From positions 1 to 64,000 of the forward strand of contig JAGKQI010000078.1 in assembly GCA_018806915.1 (NCBI GenBank): a stretch of DNA of 64,000 bases, given 5' to 3'. This stretch comes from Phytophthora colocasiae (lineage: Eukaryota > Oomycota > Peronosporomycetes > Peronosporales > Peronosporaceae). The translations under genes were made by a program, and so were the position numbers. This document shows positions 53,181 to 63,437 of this stretch, piece after piece (within the stretch, counting starts at the first letter, position 1; every line of letters starts with the position of its first letter). The notes below the pieces were generated by a model that was given only the letters and a program-made list of their open reading frames with translations, ran no database searches and had not been told where the DNA came from.

Positions 53181-56100
53181 GGAAACACTAAGTCCCCATG
53201 CGGGTGGTGCGGGAGGCACACGCAGTGGAGACTTAGCCCCAGAGAGTCTTGGGACTCTCAAAGCGGAGAAGGGCAGCGGTGGGCTGCTGGTGGTACACGC
53301 GAGTGTACGGGGGTTTAACAACCCCTTTAGAGTCTTGATAGACTCTGGGGCGAGCAAGAACTTTGCTCGCCGACAAACTGTCGCGAGGAACCGCGGCAAG
53401 TTTGAGGACGCTCTACGTGAGAGCGAGAAGTGGGCTAGTCGCCGTACGACTAGCCGATGGTACGGTGGTGGAAGTACCAAAGGTCCAGGTGGACAGGCTG
53501 TGAAGTTTGAGGAATTCGACAGCGTGGAGTCGTTCATTGTCCTCGAGATGGACAAGTACGACTTGATCCTAGGGATGCCGTGGCTTGAGAAGCACGAGCC
53601 CTGGATCGATTGGCGCGGCAAAGCCATTGGGGCTAGCCGGCCTGCAGTCTCTGACAGAGCTTTGGTGAGTCATGTTACCACCTCTGTCAGGACTAAGGGC
53701 GTTCGCTGGAACTCCGCCAGGTGACGCGGCAGCGTCCGAGGAGTATTTGGGGGCTGGTGTAGTCGGTGCTACATCGCCCCACGCGAGAAGTGATCGTGGG
53801 CCATGGATGGCCGGGGCAACGGGCGGAGGCCCTTGCCCTACGTGTGGGTCTGCAACGATAGCAGGGCCCCACGCACGAAGTCGCAGCGACGTACAGGCTG
53901 CGACTGTGGTAGTGCCCGAGAGCACTAACCAGGTGGGTAACTTAGGTCCACAAGCGGATGCAAGAGTTCCGCAGGAAGCCAAGATGGCTCGCGATGCCGA
54001 AGTAGTGGCATCGCCAGGCGTACGAGAAGTAGTTCGACGCCAGGTCGCTCAGACCATAACTGATGCGGGTAACAGAGTTCCGCATGGAGCCACGAGGGCT
54101 CGTGATGCCGAAGTAATGGCATCACCAGGCGTACGAGAAGTAGTTCGACGCCAGGTCGCTCAGACCATAACTGATCAGGAAGACACCAAGGGTGCTTCCG
54201 ATGCGGGTAATGCAGTTCCGCACGGAGCCATGAGGGCTCGTGATGCCATCGTAGTGGCGCCACCTGGCGTGGGTAAGTTAACCCCACGCCATGGTCGTAA
54301 GCCGGGGTTGGTAGAATACCATCCCGAAGAAGTCCACGAGGACTTGGGACAGGAGCTAAAGGCTCCTAGGTCACAGCCGGTCGAAGAATGCTATCACATC
54401 CTCGACGGCGTGACCGGGCATCGCGTGAAGGCGGGGGCCATCGAGTTGGCACCCCTGCCTGAGGTATCAGAGCTATTGAACCTCGAGGAAGTCGCGATGG
54501 AGGACTTCCTGGCCGAGTTGAAGGCCGGGGAGATATCGGAGATGGTTCTCCTTAGGCCGGAGCCCACTCCAGAGGAGTTGAACTCCTCCTCAGTGATGGA
54601 CGAAGACGTCCTGGAGGAGTTCCGGAAGCAACGTGCGTCGCGCACGGGCTCCGAGATTCTGAAGAATCCAAAGGATCCGCTGTATCCTTTAGTGAAGGAG
54701 TTTGAGGACGTGGTGTCCAAGGACCCACCCTCAAAGCTCCCACCAGACCGAGGGATCAGGCACGAGATTGATCTCGTGCCAGGCACAAAGTATTGTGTCA
54801 CGCGTCAATGGCCCCTGCCCCGAGAGCAGAGCGACGTCATTGACGCGTTCTTCGCCGCTAAGGCGAAAACGGGAATGGTGCGGGAATCGAAGTCCCCGCA
54901 CTCGACGCCAACCTTCTGCGTTCGCAAGCCGAACGGGAAGTGGCGTCTGGTTCATGCTTACAATAAGCTGAACAGCGCGACTGTGCCAGCACAGACGCCG
55001 ATCCCTCGCAAGGATGTGTTGTTGAACAACATGGCCGGCTGCACGCTGTATAGCGCGCTGGATCTGGTAGATGGATACTACCAGATCCTGATGCGGGAGT
55101 GTGATATCCCGCTCACGGCCGTGAGCACGCCGAGCGGTATGCTCTGGGAGTGGCTGGTAATGCCACAAGGTCTATCCAACGCACCAGCGACCTTCAATCG
55201 CTTGGTCACACAGTTGTTTAGACCTTTGCGTGCGTTCACGCAGACGTACTTTGACGATATATTCGTCCATAGCCGTGCCGAGGGAGGCAAGACGGCTATA
55301 GAGGTGCATCGAGAGCACCTCCGTCGAGTGTTTGAGGTCATGAGAGCTAACAAGCTCTATGCCAACATCGACAAGTGCGTCTTCGCAGCTGAGGAGATTA
55401 AGGTCCTCGGCTGCTTCGTCAGCAGCGTCGGGGTCCGAGCGGATCCCGATAAGGTCAAAGCCATTGCGGCATGGCCTGTTCCTCGGTCACAGAAGGACCT
55501 GAGGAAGTGGTTGGGCTTAGCCAACTACTTGCACAAGTACAGTGCTGGCTATGCGGGACTCGCAAAGCCTTTGTCGGACCTTCTGAAGAAGGAGGCCGAG
55601 TGGTGCTGGGAGCGCCAGCACCAGGATGCTTTTGACAGCATCAAGGCGAGCTTGCAATGCGCGCCCGTCCTGGCGTTGCCGGACGATGCCAAGTCGTTTA
55701 GCGTTGTCTGTGACGCTTCCGACTATGCAATTGGCTGTGCGCTATTGCAACAGGACGATGAGGGACGAGATAGGGTGATCTCGTTCCAGTCCAGGCAGCT
55801 GAAGGCTGCCGAACGGAATTACCCCATTCACGACAAGGAACTTTTGTCGATGAAGTATGCCCTTGTCAAGTTCAGGGTGCATCTTCTGGGCTCAAGGCCC
55901 TTTGTGGTCTATACGGACCACGCGTCCTTGCGGACAGCCATCCATACGCCGCACTTATCGCAGCGGATGGCGCGTTGGCTGTCATTCTTCGCGGAGTATT
56001 AACTTCCGCGTTGAATACAAGCCTGGCAAGCTCAACACGCTTGCCGACGCTTTGTCGTGCAGGCCCGACTATGAGTTCGCTCATATTAGTCGGGCCACGA

Positions 56101-58230
56101 CAGATCTTTACGATCGAATACGCTTGGCGTATCGGGACGATGACACCCTCGCCCCTATTGTGCGGTATTTGTCCGCTGGCACGGGATGCCAAGGTCGAAT
56201 GGCTTACGCCTCGACAGCGGGCACGGCTCCACCGCTATGAGTGGGCCGATGGCCTGCTCCACTATCGGGTGGAGCCCGGGATCCTCCGCGAGTCGTTGTT
56301 CCGAACGACGAGGATCTGAAGTATGATATACTTCACGAGGCACACGATGTGCCTTCGAGTGGCCACTTGGGCCGAGAGAAGACCTATCATGGGGTCTCTC
56401 TGATGTTTTGGTGGGCCCACATGTACAAGTGGGTGGCTGGCACATCAAGACATGTGAAACATGTCAGCGCGTGAAGCCTGCGGGGCACGCGTCGGCTCCG
56501 CTGCAGAGCCTGCCAGTCCCACTGGACTGCTGGAAGTCGATGAGTCTCGACTTTGTCTTCGGCCTTCCGGCCGATGACCAGAAGAACACCGGCATTGTGG
56601 TGTTTGTATGCCGGTTGAGCAAGATGGTGCATCTTGCTCCGGTCTCTGAGACCATTACCGGGGAACAAACTGCGAAGTTGTTCCTTGATAGCGTATTCCG
56701 CTATCACGGGTTGCCTGAGACTGTTGTCTCTGACCGCGACCCGCGGTTTACCGCTGCGTTTTGGAAAACGCTGTTCCAAGTGCTAGGAACACGGTTGACG
56801 ATGTCAACAGCGGACCATCCGCAGACCGATGGTCAGACTGAGCGCGTCAACCGAGTGGTTGAGGACGTGCTGCGCAGTGTTTGCGCTGAGGCGCCGCGCT
56901 CTTGGTCAGCGCAGCTGCCTATGGTTGAGTTTGCACTCAACAACGCGGTACACGCGTCAACGGGGTTCACGCCGTTCTACTTGAACGGGCTTCGGAACCC
57001 CCAGGTGCCGCTCACACTGGGTGGGGGCACCGCGGCTTCGAGAGTAAGTGGGGGAGAGGCTCGGAAAGAGCTTTCCTCCCAGGTTTCCGGTGTGGAACCA
57101 GCCGCGTTGCGGAAGAAGTTGTCGACATTTGTCGGCAACAGGCTGAATGTGATCAGCCGGGTGCGAGATGCAATGGCACTCGCACAGGACAAGCAAAAGG
57201 AGTACTCAGACCAACATGGGAGAGGAAACTTAAGTGTATTTAATGTGGGTGACTTAGTGCTACTCGACACTAGGAACCTACCTCTTAACACTGTTAGCTC
57301 CACGGTGAGCAACAAGTTGAAGCATCGCTTCATTGGACCCTTCAAGGTCCTGAGTAGGCACGGCGCTGCCTACACGATCGACTTGTTTCAGTCGATGACG
57401 ACCCACCCGACGTTTTATGTGGGTCGTCTGAAGCGGTACCATGACCTCAGGGTCATGCGCCCCTCAAGAGGTCGAAGGCGGCCGCGAGGAGGAGAGTGGA
57501 CCACCTCAACGCGAGGTTGAGCGTCAGGGGCGCAGAGCGCCCCAGGTAATAGGGAGTTTGGTGACTTGCAGGGCGAAGCCGTACCCCGGTGAAAGGTACG
57601 AGCGGTGTGGATACACCGAGGGGCCAAGCGAGTAGGCCCGAGTCGTGAGTCGCGCGACGACGGGAGTACGCGTACGGTCGCGACTCCCGTCGAGACATCG
57701 TCGCCTGAAGGTCGGTAGACCTCTTGACGAAGAGAGCCGGCGCCCGCGAAGGGGCACTACGGTCCTCACGACCATGAAGATCCTGCATCGCGAGACGCAG
57801 GTCTTCCAACTGGCGCAAGACACCAGGCGGCAGGTCGGCTGCAGAGGCAGCCTGACCGCCATGCCCAAGGCCAAGGCGGCAACCCTCAAGCGCAAGGATA
57901 CGCGTTCGGAGGAGACGGATCTCTCCCGTTTCTCAGCAACAAGTTGGTCAAGAGGCCCAGTCGAAGGCCTCTGAGTCCCCAACGTCGGGGACGGCTCGAA
58001 AGAGCAGTCGAGCGAGGCCCCCTCCGGCTTTGCCTGGACCGGTTTCGGAGAACGCCACTACCATGTGGAGCGGGTTCTCCAGGAGCGGCGTCGCGGTGGG
58101 AAGCGCCAGCTCCGAGTGAAGTGGCGCGGGTACCTGCGTCGCAGAGTACCTGGGAGCCGATTGAGCGGCTCCAGGTTGACTGCCCGAAGACTGTCGCGTG
58201 CTGGGAAGAGGCACGGCGGCAGCCTCTGTA
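53140..58230 (+). pseudogene. pol: Pro-pol polyprotein of element C, heavily broken
   Basis: Protease (VLIDSGASKNFARR near 53330), linker repeats (ARDAEV.ASPGVREVVRR at about 53985 and 54100), RT with YFDD at 55247-55258, RNase H, integrase from about 56250 (SLDFVFG, VSDRDPRF, TERVNRVVED) and chromodomain near 58050-58190. Frame changes: a 2-base loss near 53428, the single-base change near 53500 shared with B, an insertion near 53715, the extra T at about 56000 shared with B, and several in 56190-56460 and after 57395. The RT frame itself is open for 776 codons (53672-56002). Non-functional as read. Confidence 0.88.
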
Positions 58231-59565
58231 AGTAGTCCGCGGCTTCTTAGCCTGCTGAACGGGTTGGGACACAGGCGTATGTGGTATTCCATACCCGCGC
58301 TTACTACGAGCGCTGGACTGAGACTCAGTTCTCAGTCGCTCCATCTGATGATGGAGCTGACGTTTGCCTACGAGGTGGGCAACCTGGACACGAAGGTCCC
58401 GGAGGCGGAGGATGTCTCCAGGTGATCTTCGTCACGGAGTTTGTTGTACTCCTGGGTTGACTTGACTGTCAACCGGACCCATTGCCAGAAGAGGTCCTCA
58501 GCGTCGACCCACGACGCAGTGTTCTCTGGGAGAACCCATGGTAACCCCATGTGGCTTGAGACCACCTTAGTCTCAGGTTTATGCACAAGCGAGGTGAATT
58601 CCTTGAGAGGAATTCGGTGCGCTAGAAGCACGCACCTGGCAACAGAGAGGTTGCCTGAAAGAGAGGTTCTTTCTGAACTGAAGGCCCGCTCATAGGCGCC
58701 TTTGGAGGTATGGCCCCTGCGAGAGGACGTGGGTCCTGGAGCTGCTCGAGAACGCAGCAGCTCCCTGAGCCTTGATCGGGCGGGGTAGTATCGCTGGTGG
58801 GCAGAGTCCTCATCGTGTTGATGAGACCCACCTGCGACCGTTGGTGCAGGTGCGCATTGGCTGTTGAGCAGCCTGAAAGAGCTCTTGCTGCTCATCGAGA
58901 TCGTTAGTGATCTCTGTGCGGATGAGCCCTCCTCATCGGCGTCGTCATCGTCGACGTCGTCGGGGCCGAAGATCTCTTCGAGCTCCCTTCTCCTTGTCAT
59001 GTCTTGACAAGGAGACTGTGAAGCATGACGCTTCTTGGAGTTGGTGCTGGGCACCTTCTCCTCTGCCAGAATGGCCCGGGCGCGTTCGCGCCCTTCAGCA
59101 AGTGTCAGATGTCTGACAGGTGGTGGCGTAGTGTCGCCACCACGGCCGCTGGTGTTGTCGGGAGACTTGGACGCGGTGTCCTTGTCTTCCATGGTGCTCC
59201 TCCGTGGTCGGAGCACCAGCCGCAGGCTTGTCCTCGGCGTCATCGTTGTCGCTCTCGTCGCCCGAGTAGCTGACAAGAGTCGCTTCCTGTTCGGAAGGAC
59301 TCCAGGAACCGGGACTATGGTCCCTATACTCGAACCGAGGATTCGGTCGAGTATCAGGCGGTAGGGACGGAGACCTACTGCGCCTTTGGCTAGGGCTAGC
59401 CGTCGCAGCAGTGCTGCTGGGCGAGCTAAGAGCCCTGGAGGCCACATCGGTGGCCTCATGAAGTGCCGAAGCCTTGCCGCGAGGCTTGGCTGGCTTGGAA
59501 GTTGGCTTTGCAGCCTTCTTCCGTGAAGACGCTTGCGCGTCTGGGTTTGCACCCTTTGCAGACAT
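57415..59565 (-). pseudogene. Antisense frame remnant in element C
   Basis: Counterpart of the 44607-46793 frame. It starts at the same ATG (59565, MSAKGANPDAQ) and matches closely for about 140 codons, then breaks into several frames by indels. The W-rich segment (PWVLPENTASWVDAEDLFWQ) is still readable near 58500. The earlier ATG is at 59675 (MSKSIDLPP). Decay here contrasts with the open copy in element B. Confidence 0.6.
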
Positions 59566-59733
59566 GTTGCTGGGCTTTCAAGGAAGCCTGGTACGCGTTG
59601 GCAGTGCGCCCTGTGTTCTGGGAGAGCAGAAGCCGCCGCGACTAGAGCTGGCGGCAGGTCGATCGATTTCGACATTGAAGAGAGAAATGTGAAAGGGATT
59701 TTCTCTCTTCTCTGATTGGACGAGAGTCGAATC

Positions 59734-59747
59734 TAAGTGGGGGAGGA
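59734..59747 (+). other. Polypurine tract of element C
   Basis: TAAGTGGGGGAGGA directly before the 3' LTR. Confidence 0.85.
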
Positions 59748-60063
59748 TGTAACGGGGTTACATTGAAGAGTGACTTTAGTCACTCTTCCGAAGTGGATAC
59801 ATTTGGTGTGTCACACATCATGGTGACACGTGGCAGGTGGCTCCGCAGCCACCTATCACCTTCTATATAGGTTACACTATAGATATCTTTTAGTTTGTAT
59901 TGCAGGCCAAGCTAACAAGTATCTATAATATAGTCAGTCTTAAATCTACCTAATATTTAGTTAGTCTCCCCAAGTCTTTAGGGACCGAGTGAACTGCCGT
60001 TCACTAGGAGTTTGTATACTCCAAGCCTTCCTCTGTGTGAAGTGCTGTGTGACCCCCGTCACA
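59748..60063 (+). repeat. 3' LTR of element C (probable recombinant LTR)
   Basis: 316 bp, TGTAACGGGG...GTCACA. Followed by TTCTT, the reverse of the AAGAA target duplication, and by C's own inverted gag start. It is one of the two LTRs through which the inversion is inferred. Confidence 0.93.
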
Positions 60064-60327
60064 TTCTTTCTCTTCATAGGGAAGAACCTTGAGTCTTAAA
60101 GGCTTGGGTTGAGCCGACCTCGGTTCAACCACAGGAGCCTCAAACGTTCCTCGAACGTGCTCGATGAGCCCACGTTCGTACATGTCGAACGCCGCCACGC
60201 GTTCGACCTGCTCGGCCGGCGTCGCCGCCGCCAAGCTTCGGAAGGCATCCATCCCAAAGATGCCCGCCATCTTCCAGACCGACTCAAACTGAGAGTCGGT
60301 CAAGTGAGGAAACTCACTTCGATCCAT
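60064..60327 (-). pseudogene. gag: Gag N-terminal part of element C, inverted
   Basis: From the ATG at 60327 (MDRSEFPHLTDSQF) the frame runs through LRLKVLPYEEKE and stops at the AAGAA junction at 60064. It is the missing beginning of the gag at 52416, separated by insertion of B and inversion. 88 codons remain. Confidence 0.88.
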
Positions 60328-60401
60328 GGTGGCCAACTACTTCTGGCCACAGAGGATTCAGGTAATCAATCTACCCGCGTAGGCGTAGGATTGACTACAA
60401 G

Positions 60402-60409
60402 TGCTACCA
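60402..60409 (-). other. Primer-binding site of element C
   Basis: TGGTAGCA on the minus strand, two bases inside the 5' LTR, as in element B. Confidence 0.65.
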
Positions 60410-60411
60410 AG

Positions 60412-60727
60412 TGTGACGGGGGTCACACAGCACTTCACACAGAGGAAGGCTTGGAGTATACAAACTCCTAGTGAACGGCAGTTCACTCGGTCCCCAAAGA
60501 CTTGGGGAGACTAACTAAAGATTAGGTAGATTTAAGACTGACTATATTATAGATACTTGTTAGCTTGGCCTGCAATACAAACTAAAAGATATCTATAGTG
60601 TAACCTATATAGAAGGTGATAGGTGGCTGCGGAGCCACCTGCCACGTGTCACCATGATGTGTGACACACCAAATGTATCCACTTCGGAAGAGTGACTAAA
60701 GTCACTCTTTAATGTAACCCCGTTACA
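60412..60727 (-). repeat. 5' LTR of element C
   Basis: 316 bp in minus orientation. Outer flank is TGTAC. No matching 5-bp repeat beside the far LTR at 44109. Confidence 0.93.
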
Positions 60728-60740
60728 TGTACAAGGCTTG

Positions 60741-61167
60741 TACACCGATCGACAGAATGCATGGTCCATATAAAAAGGGCGCCTGTGATATAGAATTGTG
60801 TACACATATTGTTATCAACCAATAAAATCACCCGTCGCAGCGTTCAATCGCTAAAATAAAACTCCACTAGCCACTCGATAAAACGGAGGTCTCCACCAGC
60901 CACTCGATAAAATGGAGGCAGCGGACGAGGAGTCCTCGCAGACCCCACCACCCGCGACAGTATTGCAGGAGGCAGAGGAGGTTGCCACCACAGGCCGTCA
61001 CTAGTGCATTTAACAAGGCACTTAAAACCATTTTTTAGTGCAAATACAGGTGCTCTCTATCTTTTACCAAAATCGTTATTAATTCGTTCTCACATAACCA
61101 GTCTACACACGCAGGACAGACTTTGCACCTGCGGGAAAGTGGTTCATGCATTCTGTCGATCGGTGTA
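60741..61167 (+). mobile_element. TA-flanked miniature transposon 2
   Basis: Terminal inverted repeats of about 25 bp with two mismatches (CACCGATCGACAGAATGCAT at 60743; inverted copy ending 61165), each bounded by TA. Inside are TATAAAAA at 60769, two tandem copies of CAGCCACTCGATAAAA near 60880-60912, and a 30-codon frame 60912-61004 (MEAADEESSQ) that ends abruptly. It looks like an internally deleted Tc1/mariner-type element that kept its promoter and first codons. Sequence unrelated to miniature transposon 1. Confidence 0.75.
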
Positions 61168-61564
61168 TTTAATTTAGGCAGGTGTTATTGTCCATATTTT
61201 CTATCCGGGTTAGGTTAATATCCATAATAAAACTAAATCGAAGCAAACATGGTAAAATCATTTAATGACGCAAGGATGGGTGTCATGGACTTCAAATCCT
61301 GTGCAAATCCCCAAAATCCGAGCTAGGCAATTTGGATGCTGTCGCCTAGCTAAGCCACTTAGTGACCTGAGGACGCCGACACAGCTTTCAATCGAGCTCG
61401 TTTTGATCATCCATGGCTCTGTAATTACAGGTGCCCATTTTGACGCCGGCCAAGATGGGACAATAGTAATTTAAAAGCAGGAGTGTCAAAATCCCATGTG
61501 ATATGGGACTTTCGAACTGCGAAGTCCCCCGGGTCCACCACCCGGGTCCCCAATATAGGGCAAT
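61168..61564. other. Spacer without recognised genes
   Basis: No gene. Contains two CCCGGGTCC repeats near 61530-61550. Nothing else recognised. Confidence 0.45.
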
Positions 61565-61566
61565 TG

Positions 61567-61795
61567 TGAGTGTCACGCACCTCCCTTGTCGGGGTCGGTA
61601 CCTGCGGCTGTTGGATGAGTACGGTCCTGGGCGGGGTCTAGAGTAGAGTAGGAAGAGAAAGGTGTAAGTCTTCAGGTAAATGTAATAAACGTAGATTTCT
61701 TGTTCTTGTTCTTCACTTGACTAGGGAAATTCGTAACTAACTAGAGAAAAATGAAAAGCGCAATATGGTACCACGCCCTTGGGGGTGACACCTCA
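61567..61795 (-). repeat. LTR-like segment
   Basis: Begins TGAGTGTCACGC and ends GGGTGACACCTCA, so the ends are imperfectly inverted TG...CA. An AATAAA lies at about 61683 on the plus strand. Read on the minus strand it is preceded by the purine-rich GGTGAGGGTAAGAGG. No second copy is in the window and no target duplication was seen, so this is tentative. Confidence 0.3.
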
Positions 61796-61911
61796 CCTCT
61801 TACCCTCACCGGGCACCGCCGGCATGCCCTCCGTCCTTGCAGTCCCTCTTCGCACGGAGCTCAGTCTCACTTAACTCCAACCTTGGACCTCCACGTCGCC
61901 TCCTAGCGCCA

Positions 61912-63123
61912 TCATTTCGGGAAGTCGCCTCCTCGAAGGCCGAGTACCATTGGAACGGTACCCTGGCCAGAGTCACCCAGACGCCGAGGCCGCTTGGGTC
62001 TTTTCATAGCCCGACCGGGGTCCAACACCGCTGGATTAACCCCTTCAATCCCGGATACGGGACATTCCCCCCGACTAGAAGTCCGCCGTCCTCGGAGGAC
62101 GCCGTGTTGGACCTCGTCGGCCATCCCCCTCAAGCGTTCCGCCATGCCCAAGTCAGCGTCCGAGGCGTTCTCACGAACAAGGTGGCGCCGCGCCTTAGAG
62201 GGAACGCTATTAGCTTCGCTCTCCGACTCTTCTTCAGAAGAAGAGGAGACTTCAACTTCCTCGACACCAGGAGCCTCACCTCGGGTCCGGACGGCTGGTT
62301 TCTTTAAACGCAAAATGCTATCTTCTTCCGCGCGGTAACGCTCCGAAGCGTTCCGCTGAACGCTGTCCAAAGCGTCTTCAATAATCCCACGAGGGGCTAT
62401 CTTCCGCAGCCGCCCATCTCGGTCTCCAAGGCGCCATCCATGAGTGACCAGTCCGACCACTCCTACGATCTGAGTGACCAGGAATCCCTGGGCCGTCCAA
62501 TTCCAGTAATAGCTCGAGACATTGAGGACCACCAGCGCAACGACGACCCCCAAGGCTCCGCACGACACGAACTCCAAGACATCGTACAGCAACATCGGGA
62601 TATGGATGACCATAGATAGAGAGAGAAGCGTTGCCCAGCACAAGCCCTGGACGCCCCCATACACACGCTTCCACGCATTGGCACACCCTTCCTTCCACGC
62701 CAGACAATAGCGTTCTATCGACGCGCAAGTTTCCAGCACAAGGTCAGGACCGTACTCGCCAAACGTCACTTGGAACGCAACCCACCAGCTCCTATGCACT
62801 CGCCCGTATCTCCCGTACTCCAAAGCGTTCTGCTCCAGCACCTGTACAGGGACCGCGAAGAAGGTACTCCATAAAGCGTACCCGTAGGCGAGTCCGTGAA
62901 GTTGTCGGAGAGACGGGTTCCGGAGCACCTCTTGATAACGAGAGGTATAATCTAGCCACATGCCACCATTCAACCGTGTCACTCTCCAAACTTCAGTGCA
63001 GAATGTCCAGATCACGTCACGCAAGGGCGTCGTCACGATCCACGCGACAACCGTTCCTATATACACAGGTAGGAGCTCGAACCGTGCATATTCTGCCCAT
63101 ACGTAGCTAGCCCACGCTTCCAT
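61912..63123 (-). CDS. Multi-pass membrane protein, unrecognised
   Basis: Taken from the ATG at 63123 (MEAWASYVWAEY), 403 codons. The frame is open upstream to about 63270 without another ATG, and a CTTCTGCAG-G there could be a 3' splice site, so an upstream exon is possible. Hydrophobic segments include VYIGTVVAWIV, LAYGYALWSTFFAVPV, LCWATLLSLSMVIHIPMLLY, GALGVVVALVVLNVSSYYW and FLVTQIVGVVGLVTHGW, so about five or six spans. The C-terminal 140 residues are serine/acidic then basic (KRPKRPRR) and probably soluble. No known family. It is divergent from the gene at 63438 and ends 117 bp from an LTR-like segment, so it may be a host gene or an element-borne env-like frame. Confidence 0.6.
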   Translation of the reverse strand: MEAWASYVWAEYARFELLPVYIGTVVAWIVTTPLRDVIWTFCTEVWRVTRLNGGMWLDYTSRYQEVLRNPSLRQLHGLAYGYALWSTFFAVPVQVLEQNALEYGRYGRVHRSWWVAFQVTFGEYGPDLVLETCASIERYCLAWKEGCANAWKRVYGGVQGLCWATLLSLSMVIHIPMLLYDVLEFVSCGALGVVVALVVLNVSSYYWNWTAQGFLVTQIVGVVGLVTHGWRLGDRDGRLRKIAPRGIIEDALDSVQRNASERYRAEEDSILRLKKPAVRTRGEAPGVEEVEVSSSSEEESESEANSVPSKARRHLVRENASDADLGMAERLRGMADEVQHGVLRGRRTSSRGECPVSGIEGVNPAVLDPGRAMKRPKRPRRLGDSGQGTVPMVLGLRGGDFPK

Positions 63124-63397
63124 GAGCGTTCGCGTCTCAGTTCCGCTTCTTCCAGCAAAAGGAGAAATGAGTAGCGCATTGCGTATGTGATCCTTGCACG
63201 CCCCGCCGCACTCCAAGTAGCTTAACGGCAATCTGGTGTCATCAAGGGTCCGCCCTGCAGAAGTAGGTTTTCAGTTTCCGACAACTTCAACTGGCAGCCA
63301 TAAAGTAGGCCCAATCCATCGGTCTCTCGAAGTCTCTTTTCCTAAAATTTGCCAAATTTTGATGCGCCAGGTCCCATAAGGAACTGTCTCCAGTTCT

Positions 63398-63414
63398 TCT
63401 CATTCTGCAACTTT
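63398..63414 (+). promoter_or_regulatory. Oomycete-type core promoter (Inr + FPR)
   Basis: TCTCATTCTGCAACTTT matches the oomycete initiator (TCATTYY) joined to the flanking promoter region (CAWTTT) with one extra base. It lies about 35 bp upstream of the ATG at 63438, the usual spacing in Phytophthora genes. Confidence 0.7.
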
Positions 63415-63437
63415 CCGCTCGCCACACAGTCCTTACT

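Larger units (their letters stand above)
52416..60727 (+). mobile_element. Ty3/gypsy element C, interrupted by B and rearranged
   Basis: Bases 52416-60063 run plus-strand: gag from mid-protein, pro-pol, chromodomain region, remnant of the antisense frame, purine tract and 3' LTR. Bases 60064-60727 are its missing start, inverted: gag N-terminus, leader, primer site and 5' LTR on the minus strand. Gag ends at AAGAA (60068-60064 on minus) and resumes at AAGAA (52416). Insertion of B there, followed by LTR-LTR inversion, explains the layout. Arm 52416-60063 mirrors 44109-51756; both are 7,648 bp, although local offsets of a few bases exist. Confidence 0.9.
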
